DNA from: Piscinibacterium candidicorallinum
GTDB taxonomy: Bacteria; Pseudomonadota; Gammaproteobacteria; Burkholderiales; Burkholderiaceae_C
NCBI RefSeq assembly: GCF_047549485.1
Contig: NZ_CP180191.1
Span: 3,286,001-3,350,000, forward strand
Reading direction: 5' to 3'
DNA length: 64,000 nt
Under the pieces are notes generated by a model. It had not been told where the DNA came from, ran no database searches, and saw nothing but the letters and a program-made list of their open reading frames with translations. Positions 1 to 10,162 of the stretch are shown here, one piece after another (position 1 is the stretch's first letter; every line of letters begins with the position of its first letter). Position numbers and translations under genes: made by a program.

Positions 1-906
1 TGCAAAGGCCTTTCCGGTGAGCTTCTCGTAGGCCTCGCGGTACTTCGCCGCGGTGGCATCGATCACGTCGGCCGGCAGGCTGGGCGCCGGCTTGGTCTTG
101 GGCCAGGGTTGGCCGGACGCATCACGCCAGGCCTCGAGCCAGTCGCGCACGAACTGCTTGTCGTAGCTCGGCGGGCTGATGCCTTCGCGGTAGCTGTCGG
201 CGGGCCAGAAACGGCTCGAATCGGCCGTGAGCACCTCGTCCATCAGCGTCAGGCGACCCTGCTCATCCAGCCCGAACTCGAACTTGGTGTCGGCAATGAT
301 GATGCCGCGCGTGGCGGCGTAGTCGGCGGCTTCCTGATACAGATGGATCGACACGGTACGGATCTGCTCGGCCAGGTCCTTGCCGACGATCTCGCACATC
401 TTCTCAAACGAGATGTTCTCGTCGTGCTCACCCATCTCGGCCTTGGTGGCGGGCGTGAAGATCGGCTCGGGCAGCTTGCTGGCCTGCTTGAGACCTGCAG
501 GCAGCTTGATGCCGCACACCGCACCGCTGTCCTGATACTCCTTCCAGCCGCTGCCGGCCAGATAGCCGCGCACCACCGCCTCAACCATCACCGGCTTGAG
601 CTTCTTGACCACCTGCGCCCGGCCACGCACCTGATCCACTTCACCGGCCGCAACCACGGTCTCCGGCGAAATGCCAGTGCCGTGGTTGGGAATGATGTGC
701 GCCAGCTTGTCGAACCAGAACAGCGCCATGCCCGTCAGCACACGACCCTTGTCCGGAATCGGCTCGTTCATGATCACATCGAAGGCCGAGAGCCGGTCGC
801 TGGCAACCATGAGCATCTTGTCGCTGCCGATGCCGTAGTTCTCGCGAACCTTGCCGCGGCCCAGCAGGGGCAGCGAAGTGATGGTGGATTGATAGAGCGT
901 TGTCAT
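1..906 (-). CDS. purC: SAICAR synthase PurC (3' end cut by window edge)
   Basis: Phosphoribosylaminoimidazole-succinocarboxamide synthase joins aspartate to CAIR in purine synthesis, using ATP. 302 codons are visible without a stop, about the full family length, so only a few C-terminal residues should be missing. The protein opens MTTLYQSTITSLPLLGRGKV, which includes the nucleotide-binding GRGKVRENY motif, and the family signature VRGYLAGSGWKEY lies near residues 108-120. ATG at 906 is the only sensible start. It is the last gene of a minus-strand series behind fba, separated by a hairpin that could trim read-through from the glycolytic genes. The identification is secure. Confidence 0.95.
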   Translation of the reverse strand, partial: MTTLYQSTITSLPLLGRGKVRENYGIGSDKMLMVASDRLSAFDVIMNEPIPDKGRVLTGMALFWFDKLAHIIPNHGTGISPETVVAAGEVDQVRGRAQVVKKLKPVMVEAVVRGYLAGSGWKEYQDSGAVCGIKLPAGLKQASKLPEPIFTPATKAEMGEHDENISFEKMCEIVGKDLAEQIRTVSIHLYQEAADYAATRGIIIADTKFEFGLDEQGRLTLMDEVLTADSSRFWPADSYREGISPPSYDKQFVRDWLEAWRDASGQPWPKTKPAPSLPADVIDATAAKYREAYEKLTGKAFA

Positions 907-934
907 AGGGTCGAAATGAAGGGCCAAAACGAAA

Positions 935-966
935 AGCGCGGCTGCGAATTACTCGTCAGCCGCGCT
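935..966 (-). terminator. Hairpin terminator or attenuator between fba and purC
   Basis: A perfect 10-bp stem (AGCGCGGCTG pairing with CAGCCGCGCT) with a 12-base loop. On the minus strand it is followed by a T-rich run (TTTTCGTTTT) before the purC start. This looks like a Rho-independent terminator after fba, or an attenuator in the purC leader. Confidence 0.65.
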
Positions 967-1027
967 GAATCTAGCGTCTGAGGCGCGATTTTATGCGCGG
1001 ATCGGCCTCAGTCCAGAGCGCTGTGGC

Positions 1028-2092
1028 TTAGTTCACCACCTGCGCAAGCTCACCCGCCTTGTAGCGCTGTGCCACCTGCTGCAGGGTCAGGGGCTTGATC
1101 TTGCCGGCCTGGCCTTCGCAGTTGAACTCGATGTAGCGCTGCTTGCAGATCTGCTTGGCGGCCTCGCGGGCGGGCTTGAGGTACTCGCGCGGATCGAACT
1201 TGCTGGGGTTCTCGAACATGAACTTGCGCACAGCGGCCGTCATCGCCAGGCGGATGTCGGTGTCGATGTTGATCTTGCGCACGCCGTGCTTGATGGCTTC
1301 CTGGATCTCGGAGACGGGCACGCCATAGGTCTCCTTCATGTCGCCGCCGTACTTGCGGATCTCGGCCAGCAGGTCCTGCGGCACGGAAGACGAGCCGTGC
1401 ATCACCAGATGGGTGTTCGGGATGCGGCGGTGGATTTCCTTGATGCGGTCGATCGCCAGGATGTCGCCGGTGGGCTTGCGTGTGAACTTGTAGGCGCCGT
1501 GGCTTGTGCCGATCGCGATGGCCAGGGCGTCGAGCTGGGTGCGCTTGACGAAGTCTGCGGCCTGCTCGGGGTCGGTCAGCAGCTGCTCACGGGTCATCGT
1601 GCTGTCGGTGCCGTGGCCGTCTTCCTTGTCGCCCTTCATGGTCTCCAGCGAGCCCAGGCAGCCGAGCTCACCTTCCACCGTGACGCCGATCGCGTGGGCC
1701 ATGTCCACCACCTTGCGGGTGACGTCGATGTTGTAGTCGTAGCTGGCAATCGTTTTGCCGTCAGCTTCCAGACTGCCGTCCATCATCACGCTGGAAAAGC
1801 CCAGATTGATGGCGCCCTGGCACACATCCGGGCTCTGGCCGTGGTCCTGGTGCATCACGATCGGGATGTTCGAGTAGCTCTCCACCGCCGCGCTGATCAG
1901 GTTGCGTAGGAAGGCTTCGCCGGCGTACTTCCGGGCGCCTGCGCTGGCCTGCATGATCACCGGCGCGTTCACTTCCTTGGCCGCTTCCATGATGGCCTGG
2001 ACCTGCTCCAGGTTGTTCACGTTGAAGGCGGGAATGCCGTAGTTGTGTTCCGCCGCATGGTCGAGCAGCTGGCGCATGGAAACGAGGGGCAT
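1028..2092 (-). CDS. fba: Class II fructose-1,6-bisphosphate aldolase
   Basis: 354 residues, the length of the class II zinc aldolase subtype found in Burkholderiales and Calvin-cycle operons. It cleaves fructose-1,6-bisphosphate to dihydroxyacetone phosphate and glyceraldehyde-3-phosphate, or runs in reverse. Visible family marks are IPAFNVNNLEQ near residue 20, the metal-site stretch MHQDHGQSPD near residue 80, VEGELG near 139 and VMHGSSS near 231. It lies between pyk and purC on the same strand. No RuBisCO or phosphoribulokinase gene is in view, so a Calvin-cycle role is not implied. Confidence 0.95.
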   Translation of the reverse strand: MPLVSMRQLLDHAAEHNYGIPAFNVNNLEQVQAIMEAAKEVNAPVIMQASAGARKYAGEAFLRNLISAAVESYSNIPIVMHQDHGQSPDVCQGAINLGFSSVMMDGSLEADGKTIASYDYNIDVTRKVVDMAHAIGVTVEGELGCLGSLETMKGDKEDGHGTDSTMTREQLLTDPEQAADFVKRTQLDALAIAIGTSHGAYKFTRKPTGDILAIDRIKEIHRRIPNTHLVMHGSSSVPQDLLAEIRKYGGDMKETYGVPVSEIQEAIKHGVRKINIDTDIRLAMTAAVRKFMFENPSKFDPREYLKPAREAAKQICKQRYIEFNCEGQAGKIKPLTLQQVAQRYKAGELAQVVN

Positions 2093-2442
2093 GGAAAGGC
2101 TCCGAGAGGATGAAAAAGCGGGCGGCGTTCGGGCCGACTCGACCCGGTGGACGGCAGATCTGGGGCAATCGGCCCGACGGCGACTACACGGCGCGGCGTA
2201 GTGGCGCTAAGGCCTTGATTTAGATGCCGAAATTGTAGCCAGCCAAGCCGGCATGCGGCCGTCGAGGCCTGCCGCAGGGGGCAGGGCTCGCGACCGCGGC
2301 TGAGGAACCGCTAGCGAGCGTACGGGCCTATGCGGCGATCAATCAAAATCGGACGCGCGATAGGCATAACTACATCACGCCATGAGGCCCGCCAGAAAAG
2401 CGGAGAGCCGCTGCGCAGCCCGCAGCATTCAGCCAAAAACGG
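2093..2442. other. 350-bp intergenic region between pyk and fba
   Basis: I see no gene. On the minus strand a TACAAT box (plus-strand 2232-2237) about 140 bases before the fba start could be a -10 element, but no convincing -35 lies 17 bases upstream. The pyk-proximal end (about 2400-2440) has short GC hairpins with a weak T run and may terminate pyk. Nothing else stands out. Confidence 0.3.
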
Positions 2443-3885
2443 TCAGCCGCCCACCCGAGCAATCTTGAGCATGTTCGTGCCGCCCGGCGTGCCCATGGGT
2501 TCACCACACGTGATCGCATAGGTGTCGCCGCTCTTGAGCACGCCGCGCTCGATCAGCAGGCGCTCGGCCTGGGTCATGGCTTCGTCGCGGTCGGAACTGG
2601 TGGCCATGATCATGGGGCGCACGTTGCGGTACAGGCTCATCTTGCGCTGCGCGGCCACGCGCGGCGTGAGGGCATAGACCGGCACGTGGATCTTGTGGCG
2701 GCTCATCCAGAGCGCCGTGGAGCCGGAGTCCGTGAGCGCAACGATGGCCTTGCAGCCGAGGTGATGCGCGGTGAACAGCGCGCCCATGGCGATGGTCTGG
2801 TCGATGCGGCTGAAGGTCTTGTTGACGAAGTCGGCGTCGAGCTCGATCTCCTCCGCCAGCTCGCTCTGCAGGCAGACGTTGGCCATGATCTCGACCGTCT
2901 CGACCGGGTACTTGCCGCTCGCAGTCTCGGCACTGAGCATGACGGCATCGGTGCCGTCGAGCACCGCGTTGGCCACGTCGCTCACCTCGGCGCGCGTGGG
3001 CACCGGGTTCACGATCATGGACTCCATCATCTGCGTGGCGGTGATGACGAGCTTGTCCTGCTCGCGGGCCAACTTGATCATGCGCTTTTGCAGCGCGGGG
3101 ACCGCGGCGTTGCCCACTTCCACGGCCAGATCGCCACGCGCGACCATGATGCCATCGCTGGCATCCAGAATGCTCTGCAGCACCTCGGGCACGATGGCCT
3201 CGGCCCGCTCGATCTTGGCGATCATGCCCGGCTTGTGCTTGTAGGCCGCGGCGGCCACATTGCACAGCTGGCGGGCCATCTCCATGTCGGTGCGGTTCTT
3301 GGGGAAGCTCACGGCCACGTAGTCGGCCTGCAGGGCCATGGCGGTCTTGATGTCCTCCATGTCCTTGGCAGTGAGCGCGGGTGCGGTCAGGCCGCCGCCC
3401 TGTTTGTTGATGCCCTTGTTGTTCGACAGCTCGCCGCCGATGACCACCGTGGTATGGATGGCCTCACCGCGCACTTCATCGACCTTCAGCACGATCAGCC
3501 CGTCATTGAGCAGCAGGATGTCGCCGGCCTTCACGTCGCGCGGCAGGTCCTTGTAGTCCAGACCCACAGCCTGTTCATCGCCTAGTTCGGTGCGCGAGCC
3601 ATCGAGCACAAAGCGTGCGCCCTGCTCCAGATGCACGCGCCCCTCGGCAAACTTGCCGACCCGGATCTTCGGGCCCTGCAGGTCCGCCATGATGGCGACT
3701 TCCTTGCCGACCTTGGCCGAGACCTCGCGTACCAGCTGCGCACGGGCAATGTGGTCCTCGGCCTTGCCGTGAGAGAAGTTCAGGCGCACCACATCCACGC
3801 CGGCGCGGATCATGCGTTCGAGAACATCGGGACTGGAACTGGCCGGGCCCAGGGTGGCCACAATCTTGGTGTCGCGGGTGCTCAT
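2443..3885 (-). CDS. pyk: Pyruvate kinase
   Basis: Converts phosphoenolpyruvate and ADP to pyruvate and ATP, the last step of glycolysis. 480 residues from the start MSTRDTKIVATLGPASSSPD, the usual type II length. Family landmarks: VVRLNFSHG near residue 35, MADLQGPKIRVG near 70, the catalytic region MIAKIERAEAI near 220, the substrate-site MVARGDLAVEV near 247, and the effector-domain end TYAITCGEPMGTPGGTN. A second in-frame ATG lies 15 bases upstream at 3900; I prefer 3885 because it matches the usual N-terminus. It lies between pgk and fba. Confidence 0.95.
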   Translation of the reverse strand: MSTRDTKIVATLGPASSSPDVLERMIRAGVDVVRLNFSHGKAEDHIARAQLVREVSAKVGKEVAIMADLQGPKIRVGKFAEGRVHLEQGARFVLDGSRTELGDEQAVGLDYKDLPRDVKAGDILLLNDGLIVLKVDEVRGEAIHTTVVIGGELSNNKGINKQGGGLTAPALTAKDMEDIKTAMALQADYVAVSFPKNRTDMEMARQLCNVAAAAYKHKPGMIAKIERAEAIVPEVLQSILDASDGIMVARGDLAVEVGNAAVPALQKRMIKLAREQDKLVITATQMMESMIVNPVPTRAEVSDVANAVLDGTDAVMLSAETASGKYPVETVEIMANVCLQSELAEEIELDADFVNKTFSRIDQTIAMGALFTAHHLGCKAIVALTDSGSTALWMSRHKIHVPVYALTPRVAAQRKMSLYRNVRPMIMATSSDRDEAMTQAERLLIERGVLKSGDTYAITCGEPMGTPGGTNMLKIARVGG

Positions 3886-3999
3886 GGATGCTTCATTCAA
3901 TTGGACACGCGAGTATGCGAGGCGTGCGCACGCAGCGGCAACCCCTATCGGACTACAGCGTCGATGTAGGCAACGCCGTACGCCCGAACCAGAAAAGGA

Positions 4000-4033
4000 A
4001 AACGCCCCGCGGTTGCGGATCCGCGGGGCGTTT
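4000..4033 (-). terminator. Intrinsic terminator after pgk
   Basis: A perfect 13-bp stem (AAACGCCCCGCGG and its complement) with an 8-base loop. On the minus strand it is followed by TTTTCCTTTT. It sits 17 bases past the pgk stop and before the pyk start, so pyk probably has its own promoter. Confidence 0.85.
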
Positions 4034-4049
4034 CATGTGCTGGAGCGGT

Positions 4050-5240
4050 TCAGCCCTTGGCGCGCGCCTGCAGTGCCGCCACCGCGGGCAGCGTCTTGCC
4101 TTCCAGGAACTCGAGGAAGGCGCCACCGGCCGTGGAGATGTAGCTCACCTGATCGGCAATGCCGAACTTGTTGATGGCGGCAATCGTGTCGCCACCGCCC
4201 GCGATGCTGAACGCGGGGGACTCGGCAATCGAGCGGGCCAGGCCCTCGGTGCCCTTGGCGAAGGCGTCGAACTCGAACACGCCCACCGGGCCGTTCCAGA
4301 CGATGGTGCCGGCCGACTTGAGCATCGCCGCCAGCGCGGCCGTGGTCTGCGGGCCGATGTCCAGGATCATGTCGCCTTCGGCCACGTCCCTGGCCGCCTT
4401 GGTGGTGGCGGGTGCGTCGGCCGCGAAATTCGGGGCCACGACCACGTCGGTGGGGATGGGCACGGTGGCGCCGCGGCTGGCCATCAGGTCGATGATCGTG
4501 CGGGCTTCAGCCAGCAGTTCGTGCTCGCACAGGCTCTTGCCCACCGGCAGGCCCTGGGCCGCCATGAAGGTGTTGGCAATGCCGCCGCCGACGATGAGCT
4601 GGTCCACCTTTTCGGCCAGGCTTTTGAGAATGGTGAGCTTGGTGGACACCTTGCTGCCGGCCACAATCGCCACCAGCGGGCGCTTGGGTGCGGCGAGCGC
4701 TTTCGTCAGCGCCTCGATCTCGGCAGCCATCAGCGGGCCAGCCACCGCCACCGGCGCAAAGCGCGCGATGCCGTGGGTCGTGGCCTCGGCGCGGTGCGCG
4801 GTGCCGAATGCGTCGTTCACGTACACGTCGCAGAGCGCGGCCATCTTCTTGGCGAGCTCTTCGCTGTCCTTCTTCTCGCCCTTGTTGACGCGGCAGTTCT
4901 CCAGCAGCACCACCTCACCTGAGGCCACGGTGAAGCCGCCGTCCACCCAGTTCTGCACCAGGCGCACGGGCTGGCCCAGCAGCTCGGACAGGCGCGCGGC
5001 AATGGGTGCCAGGGAGTCTTCCGGCTTGAACTCGCCCTCGGTGGGACGGCCGAGGTGGCTGGTCACCATCACGGCGGCGCCAGCCCGGGCGGCCTGCTGA
5101 ATGGCCGGCACGCTGGCGCGGATGCGGGTGTCGTCGGTGATGTGGCCAGCGTCGTCCTGCGGCACATTCAGGTCGCTGCGGATGAACACGCGCTTGCCGG
5201 CCAGCGCCACATCGTTGAGGGTGAGTACGGTCTTCGTCAT
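4050..5240 (-). CDS. pgk: Phosphoglycerate kinase
   Basis: Transfers phosphate from 1,3-bisphosphoglycerate to ADP, reversibly. 396 residues, the normal bacterial length. The N-terminal signature KRVFIRSDLNVPQDD lies near residues 16-30, the substrate-binding SHLGRP near 61-66, KVSTKLTIL in the hinge region near 197, and the nucleotide-binding end carries GGGDTIAAINKFG near 347. ATG at 5240. It follows gap in the usual Burkholderiales order but is separated from it by a terminator and a copy of the dispersed repeat. Confidence 0.97.
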   Translation of the reverse strand: MTKTVLTLNDVALAGKRVFIRSDLNVPQDDAGHITDDTRIRASVPAIQQAARAGAAVMVTSHLGRPTEGEFKPEDSLAPIAARLSELLGQPVRLVQNWVDGGFTVASGEVVLLENCRVNKGEKKDSEELAKKMAALCDVYVNDAFGTAHRAEATTHGIARFAPVAVAGPLMAAEIEALTKALAAPKRPLVAIVAGSKVSTKLTILKSLAEKVDQLIVGGGIANTFMAAQGLPVGKSLCEHELLAEARTIIDLMASRGATVPIPTDVVVAPNFAADAPATTKAARDVAEGDMILDIGPQTTAALAAMLKSAGTIVWNGPVGVFEFDAFAKGTEGLARSIAESPAFSIAGGGDTIAAINKFGIADQVSYISTAGGAFLEFLEGKTLPAVAALQARAKG

Positions 5241-5410
5241 CGTCGGGTGCTTCGATTCGAAAGGAACTTCCAGAAACCTACTGCGCGTGCCGATTCGCGT
5301 GCTCCCGAATGACGCAGACTCGTCGCCGTACTACTCGTACTGTCTGCGCTGCTCACACGCGACTCGACACGCTCGCTACGGTTTCTACCAGTTCCTAGTT
5401 TGGTGGATTG

Positions 5411-5472
5411 AGGATTCATGCGGCTCCCCAGACCAAAATGGCTGGAGAATGGCTTCCCACAAGCGGAAAGCC
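5411..5472 (-). repeat. Dispersed intergenic repeat, family 1, copy A
   Basis: Read on the minus strand it holds GGCTTTCCGCTTGT, then CCAGCCATTTTGGTCTGG, then GAGCCGCATGAATCC. It matches five other intergenic copies in this window and is closest at its end to the copy before hisG, which shares CCGCATGAATnC. It lies in the 315-bp gap-pgk spacer; the rest of that spacer (5241-5410) shows nothing I recognise. Confidence 0.75.
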
Positions 5473-5488
5473 CTGTGAGCGCGGCCAG

Positions 5489-5526
5489 AAAAAAGCCTCC
5501 GCGGCAGGCTTGAACCGGGAGGCTTC
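5489..5526 (-). terminator. Intrinsic terminator after gap
   Basis: On the minus strand AAGCCTCC pairs with GGAGGCTT around a GC-rich loop and is followed by six Ts. It lies 30 bases past the gap stop codon. Confidence 0.8.
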
Positions 5527-5555
5527 CTGGCTGGGCGGGTCGACTGAAGCGCCCG

Positions 5556-6557
<1,002 letters not shown>

Positions 6558-6611
6558 TGAAGCTCTCCGAAAGTCAAAGACAAAAGTTGTTCTGTGCGAC
6601 TGTGCGCCCCC

Positions 6612-8669
6612 TCAGGCGCCGATCGCATCCTTCACCGTGCGCACCACGTTCTCGGTGGTGAAACCGAAGTGCTTGAACAGCACGCCGGCCGGGGCGCTTT
6701 CACCGAAGGTGTCGATGCCGACCACGGCGGCGCAGCCGTACTTCCACCAGAAGTCGGTCACACCGGCTTCCACCGCGATCCGCGGCAGGCCGGCGGGCAG
6801 CACTAGTTCCTTGTAGGCCGTGGTCTGCTTGTCGAAGGTGGTGGTACTCGGCATGGAGACCACGCGCACGGCAATGCCCTCCTCGGCCAGCTGGGCCTGC
6901 GCCTGCAGGGCCAAGGCGATCTCGCTGCCGGTACCGATGATCACGGCGCGGGCCTTGGCCACACCGTCAGGCGCTTCGCTGATGACATAGGCGCCCTTGC
7001 GGATGCGGGCCATCACTTCGGCGGGCGAGCCTTCGCGCTTCACGAAGGGCAGGTTCTGGCGCGAGAAGATCAGCGAGGTCGGACCGGTGACGCGCTCGCA
7101 GGCCACCGCCCAGGCCACCATGCTCTCCACGGTGTCGCAGGGGCGCCAGAGGTCCATGTTCGGGATCAGACGCAGGCTGGCCACATGCTCGACCGACTGG
7201 TGCGTGGGGCCGTCTTCGCCCAGACCGATGCTGTCGTGCGTGAACACGAAGATGTTGCGCAGCTTCATCAGCGCGGCCATGCGCAGGGCATTGCGCGAAT
7301 AGTCCGCAAAGGTCAGGAAGGTGCCGGAGAAGGGCAGCACGCCGCCATGCAGGGCCATGCCGTTGGTCGCCGCGCTCATGCCGAACTCGCGCACACCCCA
7401 GTTGATGTGACGGCCGGCCTGGAAACCCGCTTCGGTGCGGCGCACGGGCACCACGCCCTTCCAGTCGGTGAAGTTGCTGCCGGTCAGGTCGGCGCTGCCG
7501 CCCACCATCTCGGGCAGCACTTCGACCAGCGCGCCGATGGCCTGCTGGCTGGCCTTGCGGGTCGCAATGGTCTCGCCGCGCTCGATCATGCCGCTGACGG
7601 CGGCAAGCACGGCATCGTCCCACTTGCGCGGCAGCTCGCCGGCCATCCGGCGCTTGAACTGGCGGGCCTTTTCCGGGAAGGCATTGCGGAAGGCTTCGAA
7701 CCGGGCGTCCCATTGGGCCTGGGCGGCCGCGCCGCGGGCCTTCAGGCTGAAGCCGGCATACACGTCCTCGGGCACCACAAAGGGTGGGTACTCCCAGCCC
7801 AGGGCTTCGCGCGTGGCGGCTACTTCCTTGTCGCCCAGCGCGGCGCCATGCACCTTGTCGGTGCCTGCCATGTTGGGTGCGCCCTTGCCGATCACGGTGC
7901 GTGCGCAAATGAGGGTGGGGCCGCGGTCGGTGGATGCGTTGATGCGGGCCTGCTTGATCGCGGCGTCCACGGCGTAGACGTCGTGGCCGTCCACGGCGCG
8001 GATCACGTTCCAGCCATAGGCCTCGAAACGCTTGGCGGTGTCGTCGCCGAACCAGTGCTTGACCTCACCGTCGATCGAGATGCCGTTGTCGTCATAGACC
8101 ACGATCAGCTTGGAGAGCTTGAGCGTGCCGGCCAGCGAGCAGGCTTCATGGCTGATGCCTTCCATGAGGCAGCCGTCGCCGGCGAAGACCCAGGTCAGGT
8201 GGTCGACGATGTTGTGACCGTCGATATTGAACTCGGCGGCCAGCAGCTTTTCGGCCAGGGCCATGCCCACACCGTTGGCCAGGCCCTGACCCAGCGGGCC
8301 GGTGGTGGTTTCCACGCCGGGTGTGATGTGCACCTCGGGGTGGCCGGCGGTCTTGCTGTGCAGCTGGCGGAAGTTCTCGATCTCCTTCATCGGCAGATCG
8401 AATCCCGTGAGATGCAGCAGGGCGTACTGCAGCATGCTGCCGTGTCCGTTGGACAGCACGAAGCGGTCGCGGTCCGCCCAGGACGGATCGGCCGGGTTGA
8501 CCTTGATATGGCCGAACTGCGGTGCAAACAGGGCCACCGCAATCTCCGCCATGCCCATGGGCGCGCCGGGGTGGCCGGAGTTGGCCTTCTGCACGGCATC
8601 CATGGCCAGTGCGCGGATGGCGTTGGCCATCTTGGAGAAGGAGGGGTTGTTCAGTGCAGTCACGGACAT
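6612..8669 (-). CDS. tkt: Transketolase
   Basis: Thiamine-diphosphate enzyme moving two-carbon units between sugar phosphates in the pentose-phosphate pathway. 685 residues from MSVTALNNPSFSKMANAIRA. The TPP/metal motif GDGCLMEGISHEA lies near residues 155-167, and GLGEDGPTHQSVEH, with the donor-binding histidine, near 470. The open frame continues about 208 codons upstream, but that extension is His/Gln-rich, unlike any transketolase N-terminus, so I start at 8669. First gene of the minus-strand central-carbon block. Confidence 0.96.
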   Translation of the reverse strand: MSVTALNNPSFSKMANAIRALAMDAVQKANSGHPGAPMGMAEIAVALFAPQFGHIKVNPADPSWADRDRFVLSNGHGSMLQYALLHLTGFDLPMKEIENFRQLHSKTAGHPEVHITPGVETTTGPLGQGLANGVGMALAEKLLAAEFNIDGHNIVDHLTWVFAGDGCLMEGISHEACSLAGTLKLSKLIVVYDDNGISIDGEVKHWFGDDTAKRFEAYGWNVIRAVDGHDVYAVDAAIKQARINASTDRGPTLICARTVIGKGAPNMAGTDKVHGAALGDKEVAATREALGWEYPPFVVPEDVYAGFSLKARGAAAQAQWDARFEAFRNAFPEKARQFKRRMAGELPRKWDDAVLAAVSGMIERGETIATRKASQQAIGALVEVLPEMVGGSADLTGSNFTDWKGVVPVRRTEAGFQAGRHINWGVREFGMSAATNGMALHGGVLPFSGTFLTFADYSRNALRMAALMKLRNIFVFTHDSIGLGEDGPTHQSVEHVASLRLIPNMDLWRPCDTVESMVAWAVACERVTGPTSLIFSRQNLPFVKREGSPAEVMARIRKGAYVISEAPDGVAKARAVIIGTGSEIALALQAQAQLAEEGIAVRVVSMPSTTTFDKQTTAYKELVLPAGLPRIAVEAGVTDFWWKYGCAAVVGIDTFGESAPAGVLFKHFGFTTENVVRTVKDAIGA

Positions 8670-8981
8670 GAGGGCCTCGGTTGAGCGGCGCCGGCACTCG
8701 CAGTCCGGCCGGCAGAAGCGGTGCCGCACCCGCCGGCCACTGAACAAGGGCTGGCGGGGCCCCGGGCCGGCGCTGGTGTCGCCGCCCTCGGGGCGCATGG
8801 CAACGCGCCTGGGAATGGGAAGACTCCGGGTGCCCGAACCCTTGAAACACCGCCCGCGCTGGATGCCGCGTGGGTCAGGTTCCGCGATCGTGCTGCGGGT
8901 TCTGGAGCGATTGTCGAAAACGCGGGATTTTACTCTTTGGCCCCACACTGCCAGAATCGCCGCAACTGAATCGGAGCCCCC
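8670..8981. promoter_or_regulatory. Divergent promoter region between tkt and the DUF350 gene
   Basis: 312 bases without a gene. For the plus strand TTTACT (8929-8934) and CAGAAT (8952-8957) are spaced by 17 bases, a weak but plausible sigma-70 pair with the start codon 25 bases on. For the minus strand TAAAAT (plus 8927-8932) could be the tkt -10, with only a poor -35. The region nearest tkt is very GC-rich and may form leader structure. Confidence 0.35.
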
Positions 8982-9386
8982 ATGCTGCTGACCTCCCTCC
9001 AAGGCCTGCCGTCCTTCCTGATCCATCTGGGCTTGGCCCTGGCACTCACCATCACCTTCGTGATCGTCTACATGCAGATCACGCCCTACCCGGAGCTCAA
9101 GCTGATCCGCGAGGGCAATCCCGCGGCGGCTGCCAGCCTGTCCGGCGCCACCCTGGGCTACGTGCTGCCCCTGGCCTCGGCCATTGCCCACAGCGTCAAC
9201 TGGATGGACATGCTCGTCTGGGGCGGGGTGGCCTTTGTCGTGCAGGTGCTCGTGTACTTCCTGGTGCGCCTGATGCTGCCCAACCTGATCCATGACATTC
9301 CGGCCGGTCGCAGCGCCGCCGGCATCTATCTGGGCGTCTGCGCCCTGGCCGCGGGCATCCTGAATGCGGCCTCAATGACCTACTGA
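8982..9386 (+). CDS. DUF350 (YjfL-type) inner-membrane protein
   Basis: 134 residues, almost entirely four hydrophobic segments (about residues 10-32, 46-66, 77-98 and 110-130). The pattern of small membrane helices joined by a short charged loop (ITPYPELKLIREGNPAAA) matches the DUF350 family, whose function is unknown. It ends 9 bases before rsmE, so the two are probably transcribed together. Confidence 0.8.
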   Translation: MLLTSLQGLPSFLIHLGLALALTITFVIVYMQITPYPELKLIREGNPAAAASLSGATLGYVLPLASAIAHSVNWMDMLVWGGVAFVVQVLVYFLVRLMLPNLIHDIPAGRSAAGIYLGVCALAAGILNAASMTY

Positions 9387-9395
9387 CCGCCGGTC

Positions 9396-10124
9396 ATGCC
9401 CCGGCTGTTCATCGACGCGCCGCTGGCGGTCGGCCAGATCCTGCAACTCCCGGACGACAGCGCGCGCCACGTGCAGGCCCTGCGCCTGCGCGAGGGCGAT
9501 CCGGTGGTGCTCTTCAATGGCACCGGCGGCGAATACACCGCCACCCTGTCCTTCTCCGGCCGCAAGGTCTCGGCCAGCACGCAGAGCTTTCTGGCCGACG
9601 ACCGCACGCCGGCGCACCGCTTCATCCTGGCCCAGGCGCTGCTCTCGGCAGACAAGATGGACTGGGTCATCCAGAAAGCCACCGAGCTGGGCGTGGCCGA
9701 GATTGCGCCCTTTGCCGCCGCACGCAGCACCATCAGGCTCGACGACGCCCGCGCCGAGAAGCGCCTAGCCCACTGGGCTGGCGTGGCCCGGGCCGCCTGC
9801 GAGCAGTGCGGCATGAACCGTGTGCCCGTGGTGCATCCGATCGCCCCGCTGTCGGCGGTGGCGCGCCGGGCGCATGACGAGCACATGGGCCGCCTCGCGC
9901 TGGCCATCGGCACCCAGCGCGCACCGCATGAGCTGCCCCCACCCGCAGCCGATTCCGCCACGATGATCGTCATCGGCCCGGCGGGCGACTTCAGCGCCGA
10001 TGAGTTGACACTGCTTGACCATCACGGCTTTGCGAGGCTGGGCCTCGGTCCGCGCGTGCTGCGCACGGAAACCGCCGGCATGGTCACGGTGTCGATGTTG
10101 ACCGCCGTCTGGCGCCTGATCTAA
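9396..10124 (+). CDS. rsmE: 16S rRNA (uracil-1498-N3)-methyltransferase RsmE
   Basis: SAM-dependent SPOUT methyltransferase that methylates U1498 of 16S rRNA. 242 residues, the normal length. An N-terminal PUA-like part (MPRLFIDAPLAVGQ, DDSARHVQALRLREGD) is followed by the SPOUT part with KMDWVIQKATELGV near residues 88-101, the SAM loop IGPAGDFSADE near 192-202, and the knot end LGPRVLRTETAG near 216-227. The motifs are all present, so it should be active. Confidence 0.95.
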   Translation: MPRLFIDAPLAVGQILQLPDDSARHVQALRLREGDPVVLFNGTGGEYTATLSFSGRKVSASTQSFLADDRTPAHRFILAQALLSADKMDWVIQKATELGVAEIAPFAAARSTIRLDDARAEKRLAHWAGVARAACEQCGMNRVPVVHPIAPLSAVARRAHDEHMGRLALAIGTQRAPHELPPPAADSATMIVIGPAGDFSADELTLLDHHGFARLGLGPRVLRTETAGMVTVSMLTAVWRLI

Positions 10125-10162
10125 ACCGGCCTTCCGCACTTACACGGAACGGAGAGCCGATC

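Noticed and set aside
8670..9293. N-terminal extension of 208 codons on transketolase
   Set aside because: The extra part is His/Gln/Gly-rich as expected for an antisense frame in GC-rich DNA, overlaps the DUF350 gene on the other strand, and has no transketolase similarity.
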